Below, piece by piece: positions 12,986 through 24,945 of a DNA stretch of 64,000 nucleotides. Every line of letters begins with the position of its first letter. The stretch's first letter is position 1. The notes under the pieces were generated by a model, which did no database searches, was not told the origin of the DNA, and worked only from the letters and a program-made list of their open reading frames with translations. A program made the translations under genes and the position numbers. The DNA is from Chelonoidis abingdonii (taxonomy: Eukaryota; Chordata; Testudines; Testudinidae), in assembly GCF_003597395.2 (NCBI RefSeq), contig NC_133782.1:10507126-10571125 (forward strand), in the 5' to 3' direction.

Positions 12986-13139
12986 TTTGAAAGTTTCATT
13001 TCGATTTGCTGCCGGATCTCCTGTCGTTCCTCATCTGTCCTTCTTGGGAAAATGTTCCTGTCTTCCAGTTCCTGTTTGCTTGGCCTGTTCCGTAGCTTTA
13101 CTGCCAGCAGCTCTTTCTTGCATTTTCTTGGCAAGGTAC
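12986..13139 (-). CDS. PHACTR3: PHACTR3 exon with first C-terminal RPEL motif
   Basis: This 154-nt exon has its acceptor at TCCCAG (13140-13141) and its donor at TCAAA|GTAAGT; phase is 1 in and 2 out. After the split glycine it encodes [40 protein letters not shown] and [10 protein letters not shown]. The RPSKQEL core fits the RPxxxEL actin-binding consensus, and the whole block looks essentially unchanged from mammalian PHACTR3. The following exon should start by completing a lysine and continue with the next RPEL motif. It was looked for between 1 and 12985 and not found, so it probably lies outside the window. A longer reading frame across this exon on the same strand is out of phase and not real. 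Confidence 0.97.
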
Positions 13140-14252
13140 CTGGGACACGCATTGAAATGAAAAAATGTCAGAAGGAGAGCTTGGAATTCCTGCCTTTTTT
13201 TAAAGCTGATAAATGAGCGAGTAAGGAGTGGGCAACGGAGGATGTATGTCTGTGAAATCTGAACCTGTATGGGATAGGCAGCTTTGTATTTATTAATAAG
13301 TCGTTCTAGGGCTGAGATTGCCAACACAGCTGCGGGTAATGGTCCATTCAGAAATGCTTGAGATTATCATTTCATTGTACTATTCTAGACCAGGATAATG
13401 TTCTCAGATAGTTACCAAGAGTCATAGCCATCAGCTGAGGCAAGGTTCAAACCACTAATGTAGGAGTCAAAGGGGGTGCACATCATCAGTCCTCTGAGCC
13501 TCCCATGTCCCAGAGCAAAGCTACATCTGGAGCATTTTGTATTAGGATTAGGTAGTCCAGGAGAATGGGAGTGGCTGGGATGGAGATCCTTTCCCCTCTG
13601 GATTTCCAGCTCAAATCCAGGCTCGTTGGGAGTTACTGAAAGGTGTGCTACAGATGGTCTCAACCCACCGGTTAGCTGATAGAGCATAAAAAACACCAGC
13701 ACTCATTGGCATTCTTGCAAACGGTCTTAACAAAGAAGCCAAGGAATGAACTGGCTTTGCAGACTGCACTTTAGTCTCACCCTTGCATGATATCTCCACA
13801 AAGGGGTTTTAAGGTGCAGCTGGTGAGGAGTTGTGGGAAACGTTTGCTGATGTTTCCTGTACCATTTGGTGGACAGCAGAAGAATTTTTTGAAAAATGCT
13901 GAGCTTTGTTCCCCTTGAAATCAATGGGAGTTATACCATTTGTTTCAGTGTGAACAGAATCAGACTGATCTGAAAATCCTATTCTTAATGACCAGGACTG
14001 ACAGTCCAGCACTGATCACTTTAAACTAGCCACTTACACCTGCAATAGTTCCAGGTGAAGTGGGTGATTATTTGTGCCTTTGGCCTGAATGTGCAGGTTT
14101 CTGAATCAGCATATTAAACTTTTTGAACATTTCACTCAATTTTGAACAAACAATTCAAAAGATGGAGAATCAGGAATAGTCAGTCTGGAGGGTGCCCGTA
14201 GGTCACAAGATACGAGCCATTATTGATGAATCTATCCCATTAAGTTGTCTTA

Positions 14253-14538
14253 GGGTATGTCTATGCTACCCGCTGAATTGGAGGGCAGGAGTCGATTTAT
14301 CGTGTCTAGTCTAGACCCAATAAATCGACTCCCGAGCCCTCTCCCGTTGACTCCTGTACTCCACTGTCATGAGAGGCACAGGCAGAGTGAGTGGGGGAGC
14401 AGCAGCAGTCGACTCACCACATTGAAGACACTGCGATGAGTAGCTCCAAGTACGTCAACTTCAGTTACATTATTCACGTAGCTGAAGTTGTGTAACTTAG
14501 AGCGATTTTCCCCCTCTCCCCCACTGTGTAGACCAGCC
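14253..14538. mobile_element. Probable PIF/Harbinger MITE
   Basis: The terminal repeats GGGTATGTCTATGC and GTGTAGACCAGCC are flanked by a 3-bp TTA duplication (14250-14252 and 14539-14541), as in Harbinger elements. An internal hairpin GAGTCGATTTAT/ATAAATCGACTC lies near 14289-14333. Short reading frames across it are not genes. Confidence 0.72.
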
Positions 14539-15287
14539 TTAGAATGCCACAGTAAAAGTGCAGACCTGTATTCAGGGTTTCCCCTCTGGAGAGACTTCAA
14601 GAAAACCATTCCAAGGAATGAAATAAAGGGTCAGATTTTCAGAATGGTGTATGCAATGGATGTAAGTTGGTAAGATATTTTGGCAGTGGGAGGTATGCAT
14701 ACTTCTCACAATGGCATGATCTACTGTGGTAACTGCAAAACATGCACATGCAGGAAAATCCTGGCCTGAAATATTGTTGGTGAGGTTTACAAGAGGAATT
14801 CCCATAAGGAAAGGTACAGCAACTGTTCTGGGTAATATTTCATTACTCTTCTGAGGCTGTCACCCAACGGCATTTGAAACAACCTTTCACTCTGAGAGAA
14901 CGCCTTGGGGTCTTGACTTCCATGGGCTTAGTGAAGGGTTGAAATTGGCTCCTTAACTAATTAAACCATCTTGCAATGCTAACTGGAAGGTATATGTTAA
15001 TAAGGTTTCTAAATTTAAACTGCTTACAGAATGGAAACCCAACACCTTTCACTGTACTTTATCTTTTTTTAAACGACAGTAAAATGTAGACTGCGAGTCA
15101 TAGCTGGGAAAGTCCCAGGTTGCTTGAGGTTGAGTTGCTAAAAGAAAAGCACCACAGTCTCCGTCTGGCTCACCAGTTTCATTGGTTTGAGTAGAGCTTC
15201 TCTTTTCTGAATCTCTGTCTAGAATAAGCAATCCTGTAACAAGTTTACTGTAACATATGGCAGTTATACCGAATACCTTCCTTGTAC

Positions 15288-16385
15288 GGAGTCGTAGGAC
15301 TAGAAGGGACTTTGAGCGGTCAGAGAGTTCATCCTCGTGAGCTGAGGCAGGACCAAGAAAACCTAGACCATCCCTGGCAGGTGTTTGTCAACCTGTTCTT
15401 AAAAACCTACAGTGACGGGTGTCACAGCTTCAGGGTAATTACATCTGTACCCCCCTCTCCATGGTCCAATCCAGGAGTCCTCAGTCAGGTCTCGGGTCTT
15501 CTGCCATCACCTCTCTCTGGGTAGGGGCCCTTGTCCCACTCTCCTCTGACTGGGGGTTTTAAGTCTGCTCCTTGCCTTATGCTATAGTATCCCCAGCCAA
15601 ACAATCTGCCTAAAGGCCTGTGCTTTGCTTTCTCACCAAGGGCTATGCACAGTCCATTGCCAGCAGTGTACAAGTGTACACAGCTGTTTCTAGGCAAGCA
15701 CATTTATTCTTAAGGTAAATGCATTACAGAGAGAACCTATTTTTTTAAAAATACCAATAAAAGAACCTACCTGCAAGTGAAAAGCTTAACAGAGGTGATT
15801 CCGCCCGCGCACCCCCCCCCACCAACTCCAGCCTAGAGCATTGGTCCGTGTCAGTTTTTCAAACTCACAATTGGGTTTGCCCCCTTGGTATCAAGTTTGT
15901 CAGGTTTTTAGATCATCAACCAGACCCAGACTGGACAATTCATACAGTGAGAAGTTTTCCCAATATCTAACCTAAATCTCCCTTGCTGTAGATTTAGGCC
16001 ATTACTTTTTTCCTACTTTTAGTGGACATGGAGAACAATTGATCACCATCCTCTTTTTATAACAGCCCTTAACATATTTGAAGACTGTTAAAAGGTCTTC
16101 CCTCAGTCGTCTTTTCTCAAGACTAAACATACCCTCTTGTGTGTGTGTGTGTGGTGTGTTTGGTTTGTTTGGTTAAATCTTTCCTCATCCATCAGATTTT
16201 CTAAATCTTTTCTCACTTTTATTGCTCTTTTTTGGACTTTCTCCAGTTTGTCCATATTTTTATTAAAGTGCAGTGCCTAAAACTGGACAGAACTTCTGCT
16301 GAAGTTTTACCAGTGCAGTGCAGAGCAGAGCAGGACAATTACCTCCTGTGTCTTCTATTTGACACTCTTGTTAATATATTCATTA
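15288..16385 (-). mobile_element. CR1 LINE, 5'-truncated, with internal insertion
   Basis: In reverse orientation the segments 15288-15420 and about 15930-16385 read as contiguous CR1 3' sequence. The plus strand shows GGACTAGAAGGGACTTTGAG, then CTAAATCTCCCTTGCTGTAG, then CTTTCTCCAGTTTGTCCATA and CTAAAACTGGACAG, in the expected order. A GT microsatellite (16138-16153) lies inside the second part. No intact frame remains. Confidence 0.82.
15421..15930. mobile_element. Insertion inside CR1, possibly an LTR fragment
   Basis: About 500 bp of non-CR1 sequence interrupts the CR1, beginning TGTCACAGCTTCAGGG. The TG start resembles the LTR end at 61855. The right border is unclear, no duplication could be defined, and the LTR call is tentative. 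Confidence 0.4.
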
Positions 16386-16774
16386 AGTGTAGTTAATGTC
16401 CTACACAAAACACAGAGTTTTGAGTGCACAATCAGTGTGGAATAGTCCCTTTAAGACAGAAGTTGACCCATTGTCTGGCTACACAAGAAGTACACTTAAA
16501 TTTGTGTATCTACTTGTCTTGGAGTGCTCTATTGAATGTATAGTATGTGGTAAAAATCATAAGGGAGCCTGTTTTATTTTAATACTTGAGCTCTCTTTTA
16601 AAAAAAATCATCCAATTCTTAAAGAAGACTGAAATTAGATTTTTAGGTAGTTTTTGTCTGGCATTTGAGAGTGAATAAAGGCTGTTTTGTAAAGGGGTGC
16701 TCTGCAGGTTGGCATGCCCCAGTAAGTCTGCTACCTGTAAATAACAGGTTCACCTTTAGGATGTGTCTTTTAGG

Positions 16775-17210
16775 ACACTACTCACTTGGTGATCTCCAAG
16801 TGCTTTATAAAGGAAGGTGAACACCGTTATCCCTGGCATACAGGTAGGGAAACTGAGGCAGAGAGAAGTCGAGCAAGTTGCCTAATATCACACCCTGAGT
16901 CCCTGACAGTTGCAAAATTAGAGCTTTCTGAAACTGTGATCAAACCAACCCTCCCCAACCAGAATCTGACTGCGGACACGCTATAATAATACGCTGACTC
17001 TTCCACTCAAAGCGCTTTGCAAACATAAATTAATGAAGCCCCACAGCACTCATGTGCGATGTTAAGTATTCGTTTAATGGTTTTAAATGGGGTAAAATAA
17101 GGCCCAAAGTGGCAAAGTCAGTTGCCTGAAGTCACACAAGTAAGTGTCCAAACTAGAAGCATGCCTCCCGCATGACGTGCTCTGACTACTAGACCAAACC
17201 CTTGGGGTTG
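16775..17210. repeat. Two MIR/CORE-SINE-like copies in tandem
   Basis: The first copy (about 16775-16985) has CAAGTGCTTTATAAAGG, then GGTAGGGAAACTGAGGCAGA and AGCAAGTTGCCTAATATCAC. The second (about 17005-17210) has AAAGCGCTTTGCAAACATAA, then AGTTGCCTGAAGTCACACAA and a final CTCTGACTACTAGACCA. Both follow the MIR-like order. Confidence 0.65.
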
Positions 17211-18939
17211 TGTCATGGCTTTTCGAGCACAGCCGCAGCGCAGGTGGATGCAGAGGGCCATGGCACCACATGGAGTATTCTATGGGACCAGCACGTGCGC
17301 AGGTGAATTGCATCCGGCAGCCGTGGGAGCAGATCTAACACTGCAAACTGCACCTGCAGGATGGGTATCATCCCCCTGACCAGAGGCTGACGTGGTAGCT
17401 GGTGCAGAAAGCAGAATGATAACCCCTCCCCATGATCTTTGGGGTGTATAAAACTGGGGGCAGTTCTGTAACTCCCACCCTCCTTATACTGTTCCCTTAT
17501 ATGTGGGCTCAGGGCTCTTTTGGTGCTTTCCCCCCATCTCATGTGGTCATTCAGGACAAGCTGAAAGCTCTCTTTTCAGTACAAAGGGATCCAGGCCTTT
17601 AAAAGAGTCAGGCTTTAAGGTCAATGGACCTTTACATCATTTCACACCAGCTGAGGATCTGACCCAGAGCCCTGTATTCTAAGATGCAATAGAACACACT
17701 GTAGCAATGCAACAGCTCGTTATAAATAAAATGCTGCCAATTTGTCATCTAATGCCTATTCTGGAGGTGCACTTAGAGGCCTGCCTCTGCTCACAGAGCT
17801 CAATCCATGCCCTTAAAAGGAGGAGAAAAAAAAAACTCCTGCTCTGTGAAATTAAAAGAAGCAAGTGCAGTCTGAAAAATCCTACCTTTAACCCAAATCC
17901 TACTTGTTGTATTAAAGGAGCAGACAGCATTCAGCCCACCCCAGCTCAGCCATACTTGCTTCATCCAGATGTCCGGGTTTCTAACAAGGCTTGCATGGTA
18001 ACCACTCCCAGGGTCCGTACGCACTGTGCACTGATTAATCTTTGTGGTGTTGCAAAATCCAAATAAAAATGCAGTTGAACCAAGAGAGCTGGTTTAATCT
18101 GAGCTGTCCGTATTAGGAGCCACCGTCAGTGACTGGCCAATTTGATTAATTTTGGAAAATACCTGACTGACAAAGTCAGGAGGAAAAAAAGATATAGATT
18201 ATCCTTTAAGGAGGATAATGCCTATTTTGTGGGTGAACACTTTGTAATTGGTCCATTCTCTGCCCTATTGAGGGGACCATTTGTTCACCAAAACTGATAT
18301 CCTGCCTCCAGCAGATACCAATATCTGATGCTTCAGAGAAAAGACAAAAACCAACAAAGAGGGAATAAAAAGCCCACACTAGCTCTGACCCTGCGCCTAG
18401 CCAACAGTGCGCCGTGATGGGAAATTCCTTCCTGACCACTGTGCTAATCAGTGTATCTGCTATGATTTAATTACCAGTACCTTTTATTTAAACATCTTCC
18501 TAAAAGTAGTTCTTCCTGGGGCTGACATGCATCTATTTCCCCTCTGCCCCATAACCACCAATATCTCAAGTGGGATTTCAGAAGTGCTCTGCCTTGGGCT
18601 ACCTGCACTCCCAATGGGAGCAATGTGGGATCAATGCCAAGTGCTTTTGAAGATCTCACCCCTCCACTCTCTGTTTTCAAAAGCTGGCATCTATGGTTCA
18701 AATTTAGGTACAATGTGCAGATACACAATGTAAGAGCAACATTAATGTGCAGCTTTTATGCAGCCCTATATACAGCCCCGATCAGAGATTATTGAGTGCT
18801 AGGGGAAAGAGAGAGAGAGAGTAATCCATGCCGTGTAAGAACCAGGAACTGAGGCTAGCCGCTTGAGTACAGACCCTCTGTCCTGGGCTAACAGCCCATG
18901 CTGCTGTCTGTACTTCCACAGCTTCACTACCATTGTCAC

Positions 18940-19010
18940 TTGAGCTAGCTAGATTAAAGCTAGCTCAGGTATCTCTACACTGGCTGCAGTATAGATAGAC
19001 CCTATGTTTC
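18940..19010. repeat. MITE end fragment
   Basis: GCTAGCTCAGGTATCTCTACACTGGCTGCAGTATAGATAGACC resembles one end of the GGGTATGTCTACACTGC family seen complete at 56816-57077. Confidence 0.4.
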
Positions 19011-19079
19011 TCTGGCCCAGATCCTCAAGATATTTCAGTGGGAGTTAGGCACTGAAATGCCTTGGAGGGATCTGGGTGA

Positions 19080-19205
19080 CTGTTCCACATCTGGCGAAAT
19101 GGGGATAATAGCACTGTCCTATCTTAGATGGGTGGTGTGAGGATACATACATCAAAGACTGAGAGGTTCTCACATATGTTAGTAGTGGGGACCATGTAAG
19201 CACCT
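19080..19205 (+). repeat. MIR/CORE-SINE-like fragment
   Basis: GAAATGGGGATAATAGCACT followed by GTGAGGATACATACATCAAA matches the 3' half of a MIR-like element (AAAATGGGGATAATA type). Confidence 0.6.
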
Positions 19206-22200
19206 TGGATGCTTAGATTCTTTCTAAGCTGCCAGCCAACGCAGACTTCTGAAAGCAGGAGAATTGCAGAGAATTATGTTGCTGCTACCTTTCTTGTTAC
19301 TGTGTATTTCTTAAATGTCTGTCAGCCAGTGCAAGTGTGTGCAGTGTCAAGAACAAAAATATCTCATTGACATCCTTTCGGATACAGAGAACACATGAGA
19401 AAACAGTGGCAGCAGAGTTGTCATCCCTGAGGTCCTAAGATGGTCTCTTTCCATCCTGTAGCTTAATGAATCGCTGAATCTCTCTGCCGTTGTTCCTCCA
19501 TTCTGGACCTGATTGCATAATTCATCTGACACATTCCATCCTTCTTGTTGTTCACAAACTGCCCACAGACAGGTTACAATATCAGATGTAATTATTATTC
19601 ACCAATCGCTGTGGATAATGGTTGGCAAAGGGCTTGTTCTCAAGCAATTTGTTGGGAGTGTTCTGTTCTATTCTATATAGGTTTTTATACTGAACTCATC
19701 AATACTCAACCTCTGGTTAGTTTGGATTGGACGTAAATGATTTGGCATAATTCTGTCCCCTGACTGGCAGAGCATAACTCTGAGAATCAAGGAATAATTA
19801 GTCTTTGATATTTGTTTAATTGCTGCTGTTTCCACATCAGTGCTAACACTCCAACTTCCTGTCATTCACTAGAATATTCACAGACAACGAACACAAAGGG
19901 GGAACTCACAGAAGTGAATTCATTAAAATATCCCACCTGCTCCATATTAATTACTCTCTATCTACAATGGGCTGTATTTGTTTTGTTGTGTTGTATTTCC
20001 ATTTCTTTGCCAATCATTCTCACTGGTAAGACTTTTCCCCCTGCATTTCAGAGGATTGTCATTCACTTTCATCACTGAATTTCCGTTTATCCCATTGCAA
20101 CCTCCTTACACACCATACAGTAATGGCTAGAACTTTTGAAAAGTTTAGTGCTTTAGTTAGAATAAAACATGCATGCTCTTGAACGGAACACAGCAAGCTA
20201 TGTGCTTTGCGTAGGCAACTATCTGGGGTTTTTGTGCATGCGTCTTTTATGGTTGCATATTCTCAATATGGACAGACAGCTCAGCAATGACTAGGTGAGT
20301 ACCTGTTGAGTATTTACAGATTTTTAACTACAGATGGGCCAGTGCACAAAGTTTGGCTCTTAATGGTTTGGAGCTAACCCTAAAGTTTGGAGGTACTTGG
20401 ATTCAGGCCTATGGTTCAGCCTATTACAGAGTCTGTGACCTGACACAACCTTTCCCAGAGGTTGGCTGTGATCATATCTGGGGTTTTCATTTTGATCCTG
20501 TCCCTTATCTGAGCAGCAAGGAGTGAAATAAATGATGTAGGATGGTAGCTGGGTATACAATTAGGAGTAATGGAACAGAAGGAAAAACTTGATAGTGAGA
20601 TCTGGTAAGGCTGTGGGTTAGTCCTCCAAAGGACATGGGGAAGTATTCTTAGCCTGGGATATGCAAAGCTTGATGTCAAAAGGCCAGGCACCTGTGGCTC
20701 ACATAAAAAATACATCCACAACTGAGTGCTAGTTTGTGCATGAAATTATTGGATTATAGATTGATCATAAAAATTGGATGTGTGAATAAACTGGTATCTA
20801 ACTGTCCATCTGTGTGTGCAAATATCTCACCTGCACACGCAGTCCTGGTAGCTGGACAAGCATGTTTTTACATGGCCGTAGGCCTTAGGAATTTTTTTTA
20901 AAAAAAGTCATAAAACTTGACAAAATGCTAATATACGTATTGTAGGAATTCCACTTTGACTGGCGGACAGACTCCATAACCTAATAAGTATGGAAAAACT
21001 TAACTTCTGTGATTTGTCTGGTATTTACATGCCATTTGACATTTTTCTCGAATTAACTTTTACTGAGCAAAATAACCTTTTAACCCTTTAGAGGGCTTAC
21101 CCTAAGCAGATACCTTAAGCCATAATAAGATGAAATATTCTGAAGCACTTTTTATTTTTAAGAGCTGCTTCTGGATGCCACATAAGCTTCTACAGTCACT
21201 AGTTTCTTGCCATCATCACAATTTTCTACTAATTGTGTAAGCAAAAATCATGTCTAATTAAATATATGACACACGTCTTCAACGGTAGAATAAACACCTT
21301 TATTTGTGTTATAGGAGGACTGCATGGCCTGTGTTAGACAAATTAATCTACAAGAATTTACACCAAACTCAGTGGACTTCTTATAATCATGGACAATCGC
21401 TATTCCCAGGGGGATGTGGAAAAATTTATCTGGAGATTTTGTTTGTTTTTTTTAAAAAGAGAAATTTCACTTAAATGCAGGGAAATTCTGCAAAAGATTT
21501 ATCTTTTATTTCCTCTATTTTATCTCAACTTTGTGTTTCATACCTCACCAATCTTGTCTCTCTAAAATCCCGGGACCAACATGGCTACAACAACCCTTCA
21601 ATAAGATACCAGAGTCAGCAGCAGAGCTAGGATCAGAACCCGATAATCCAGTTCATTACTTACCCTTAAATACATTTCCTTTTTAAATTCCTTCTCAATC
21701 TGCTACACTACGCTGCTGCACTGGTTACTTTTGCAGTGGGCTCTCTCTAAGCCTGTCCTGTTCCAATCTACTGAAACTCATTTAAAATAGAATGTGGTCC
21801 TGCTGAACTGAAAACTTGATTGAAATATGATTTCTCCAAACAGCAGAGAGCTTCAGTGGCTCAGCTCAATAAAACAATGGGCCTGGATAATAATTGTTCC
21901 CATAATATTTTGCTAAGAGGTCATACGGTTCAGATAAGCACAGAACAGTGCTTCCAAGAGAGAATTTAATCTATGACCTAACTTCATAAACGATGGAGTA
22001 AATAAATTACCCCTTCCGAAACCTTCCAGAGGGAGACACATTTTTGTGTGTTGTAGGCATACCAGAGCTGTAGAGAGTTCAGTGTAATCCAGTATAGACA
22101 CAATTTGGCAGATGGGTAGAAAGAATTCACTGAGCTGTCAGAGATTTGCTAAAAGATCTTCAGGGGCGCTGGGGTTCAGTTCTTCAGATCCCAGCCTATG

Positions 22201-22658
22201 GACATGTGTCCCTCCAAGACAGGTCTGCTACTCATTGCCAAATAGCCTCCTATACTCCATCACTGCATTGCTTCTAGACTGGGGCATTTCCAAAAGTGAT
22301 TTGTCTGCACCAGACTCAGAAATCCTCATTCACTGATGATGAGATGCCCCTTCTGGAAGCACTGCCATTCAGGTGAGATGGTACAAAGTGGTGTAGGCAG
22401 AACTGAAAGGACAGCACCTACTGAGTTATCTATGTATCTCTAAATGCCATTTTTGGTATGCTGTAGTTACCAAGACAGACATGAGCACAAACCGTGTCAT
22501 GCAGGCATAACTTTAGCACTATCTATTCACTGAGAATCCATGCACAAAAAATCTGCCATAACATTGCATTTTCACACTCATACACTGAGATATTTTGGAC
22601 CTTTCCTGTTGACTGAAATGGTATATTTTTATAAGGATAATAAATTAACTTTCCTTAC

Positions 22659-22909
22659 CAGAAATGATGGAGTCATTCAACACCTCTTCATCCTGATAAA
22701 AAACCAAGTTATCCTTGTGTTCTGAGTTCATGATCAGGTTTTCTTTGTTCTCATCTGACTCTTTGACTGAGTTTCGCTTGTTCTCCGGATCATTACTGTG
22801 GCTCAGTGCGTTCTCCTGCTTTTCTTTGTTGCCCTCGATGCTAGATGTTCTGGATGGACGGACATCCACTCTTTTTTTGGGAGACGCTTTGCTTTCTCTG
22901 CTGTGAAAG
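22659..22909 (-). CDS. PHACTR3: PHACTR3 exon between linker and C-terminal RPELs
   Basis: This 251-nt exon has its acceptor at CCACAG (22910-22911) and its donor at TCTG|GTAAGG; phase is 2 in and 1 out. It completes a serine and encodes FHSRESKASPKKRVDVRPSR, then TSSIEGNKEKQENALSHSND, a charged stretch SVKESDENKENLI, and YQDEEVLNDSIIS. This matches mammalian PHACTR3 (FQGRESKGSPKKR, ESEENKENLI, YQDEEALNDSIISG). A basic SPKKR patch is followed by an acidic, probably disordered tail leading into the RPEL array. An earlier AG about 20 nt upstream (near 22931) also leaves an open frame, but the 22910 acceptor gives the conserved KHRQD-S-F junction. Confidence 0.96.
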
Positions 22910-24387
22910 CTGTGGATGGAAGGCACACACCTGGGTTGACAAACAAGTCCATTTTAAAGCCATAATAAAAACCTAGCATTAGATGAACACAGGCATCATG
23001 TCTTCAGTGAGATGTACAAGGGACATCATTGGACTGCATTCTCAGAATCGCAAGAATAAGGTACAGGAGGGGAATGATTAATGTGTTTTTTGATGTATAG
23101 TTGTGTGCTGTACCATACTGACCTCTTTAAAGAACACAGCATGTGCTTCTAATATAAAACATACATTGTATGAAACATTGCCCTTCTAAAAGTTTGTGAT
23201 CCTGACAAGGATTTAACAGGGCCTGGAAAGGGCATTGTATTAATCCGTTTCCTGTGAGAAAGATTGTTGTGGCATTGAGAAACGTTACCAATCCTATAGC
23301 TTTGGAATTAGCTTTGTCTTTCTCTACTACTGCAGTGGAGAGTTTCTAATGAAAAGCAGACAATGTACTCAACACAGTCCTACATAGCCATGTGTATTGC
23401 AAAACAAGGTACCATATATGCTCACGCAGAAGCCAAGAGTCACATGCTAAAGTAATAATACTGAGCACTTGTACAGCATCTTCACAGCGCTCCAGTAAGC
23501 AGTAACCAGTTAATCTTCTGGGGTAGGTTATTCTTAAATTCACTTCGCAGATGGGGAAATGAAAAGGGGTCAAAGTCTTTCATTGGGAAGAGGATCATCT
23601 CATTGGTAGGTCAGTTCATGCTTATAAAGTTATAGCATCAGTTGATAAAGAGGACAGACAGAAGAGATCAAGAGGACTTGGGGAGAGCATGGCCGAGGAA
23701 CAATTCAGAGAAGCCATGGGCCAACAGCAAAGCTATGATCAGGATAGCTTCAGGAGGCTAGAGAGAAGGCCATGGCTGTTTCCAGCAAAATCAGGTAATT
23801 TTTCAGATCAGATAATTTTGTACACCGTGATCGGAACTGACCGTTTGCAGATGCAATTACCTGGTTTGTGCATGCAACCTTGGGAAATTTTGCCTGCAGA
23901 GTAGTCGTGCGTTGTTGTGCATGTGTGCAGTTTTAACATTTGACCTCACATCAGTTCCTCTCTAACAGGATGAAAGTGGCATGTGTGGTCTGAAAGGGTG
24001 CAGTTCTTTTAGGAGGACTTCACTGTCTAAATTACTAAATTTCGATATCCTGCTTTTGTGACGAGCCACCTCATACACTGAGCTGAGGATTAGCAAATGA
24101 TTCCACCTCCTTGATCCCTTATTTCCATGTTGCAGTAGCTTTCCTGTCATAAAGTAGCATATTATAAAGTAACAGCTGAAACTTCCATTTTAACCATGGA
24201 TCAATGCTGGAACTAGGGCCACCAAGCAGTGTGCAGGCAGAACCAACCTGATTTTAATCAGATTAAATGGGTGGAGTGTTAACAACAGGAAAAAATATTT
24301 TCTTACCAGGAATTTGTATTATGAAAAATATTTTCACTGAAAGGACTGTTTCCTGGTATTTGGTGTGCCTCTATGTGCTATACTTAC
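22910..24387 (-). other. PHACTR3: PHACTR3 intron of about 1.5 kb
   Basis: This is the shortest intron seen, with a GTAAGT donor at 24386-24387 and a CAG acceptor. It carries a degenerate MIR-like piece (about 23440-23575). Nothing else is recognisable. Confidence 0.8.
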
Positions 24388-24562
24388 CTATCCTGCCGAT
24401 GTTTGGTGGCCAGAGCCCTGTGGAGCTCCTCAATGACTCTGCTGGGCGGTAAAGGCAGGTGGACAGCAGTGGGATGAGGGGAACCGGTTGGTGTTGGTAG
24501 CTGTCCTCTGACATGGGGTTCGGAGCCTTTCTGGCCTGATGGATGGAAGAGGGCAGCTTGTC
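24388..24562 (-). CDS. PHACTR3: PHACTR3 exon with VIEELHRALATKHRQD block
   Basis: The core exon is 175 nt using the internal acceptor TCTCAG (24563-24564); the donor is ATAG|GTAAGT. Phase is 1 in and 2 out. It encodes (G)QAALFHPSGQKGSEPHVRGQ, then LPTPTGSPHPTAVHLPLPPS and RVIEELHRALATKHRQD, ending in a split serine. The last block is highly conserved across PHACTR proteins. This start is preferred because it reproduces the VTG-QA(T/A)LF junction of the human isoform I remember, and the tract TTGGTTCCTCCCAAATCTCAG is a good acceptor. The frame stays open upstream to two further acceptors at about 24653-24657, so a longer exon of 265 or 268 nt is possible (see the separate entry). Confidence 0.94.
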
Positions 24563-24655
24563 CTGAGATTTGGGAGGAACCAACAATGACATAATTCTTC
24601 AGGATAGTGGAAGGAGGGGATTTCACTGCTGGCTCATCTACTTCACTTCCCGCTG
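24563..24655 (-). other. PHACTR3: Possible in-frame 5' extension of the PHACTR3 exon
   Basis: This stretch remains open in the PHACTR3 frame for 31 codons, starting AAGSEVDEPAVKSPPSTILK, and is bounded by a strong tandem acceptor TTTTCAGCAG. Splicing after the first AG starts the exon at 24655 and after the second at 24652; both keep the frame. I do not recall this peptide in the common human isoform. It may therefore be an alternative isoform segment or intron that happens to be open. Confidence 0.45.
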
Positions 24656-24945
24656 CTGAAAACAAAGTGATTAAAAAGTCACACTGAGTCTTTAATTGTG
24701 GCACACGGAGCCTGGGTTGAGATTAATTCTGCATGCTGGACAGATAAAAATGGTGCTGTTGTTGTGCCATTGCATAGTGGGGATGTGGTGAGACTTGTGT
24801 AGTCAAACAATCTGAAGCCCAAGGACTCAGGCTGCAAAGAGTTAGCCTGGAAAAATGGGCCACCTTCCCATTTTACTCCCCTCTTCCAATTGGATTCTTC
24901 TTTCTTTCTTTCTGCCCAAAATCACCAATCCATTCCTGACTCCCC

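Larger units (their letters stand above)
13140..22658 (-). other. PHACTR3: PHACTR3 intron of about 9.5 kb
   Basis: This intron has a GTAAGG donor at 22657-22658 and a CAG acceptor at 13140-13141. It contains a probable Harbinger MITE (14253-14538), a disrupted CR1 (15288-16385), two MIR-like SINE pieces (16775-17210), another at about 19.08-19.2 kb, and a MITE-end fragment near 18.95-19.01 kb. From 19.3 to 22.6 kb I see no repeat or exon I can name. Confidence 0.75.

Noticed and set aside
13031..13327. 98-residue open frame on the minus strand overlapping a PHACTR3 exon
   Set aside because: It reads the RPEL exon in the wrong frame and runs through the splice acceptor into intron; the adjacent frame carries the conserved RPEL sequence.
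22915..22931. Earlier acceptor for the 22659-22909 exon
   Set aside because: The AG near 22931 keeps an open frame but would not give the conserved KHRQD-S-F junction; 22910-22911 does.
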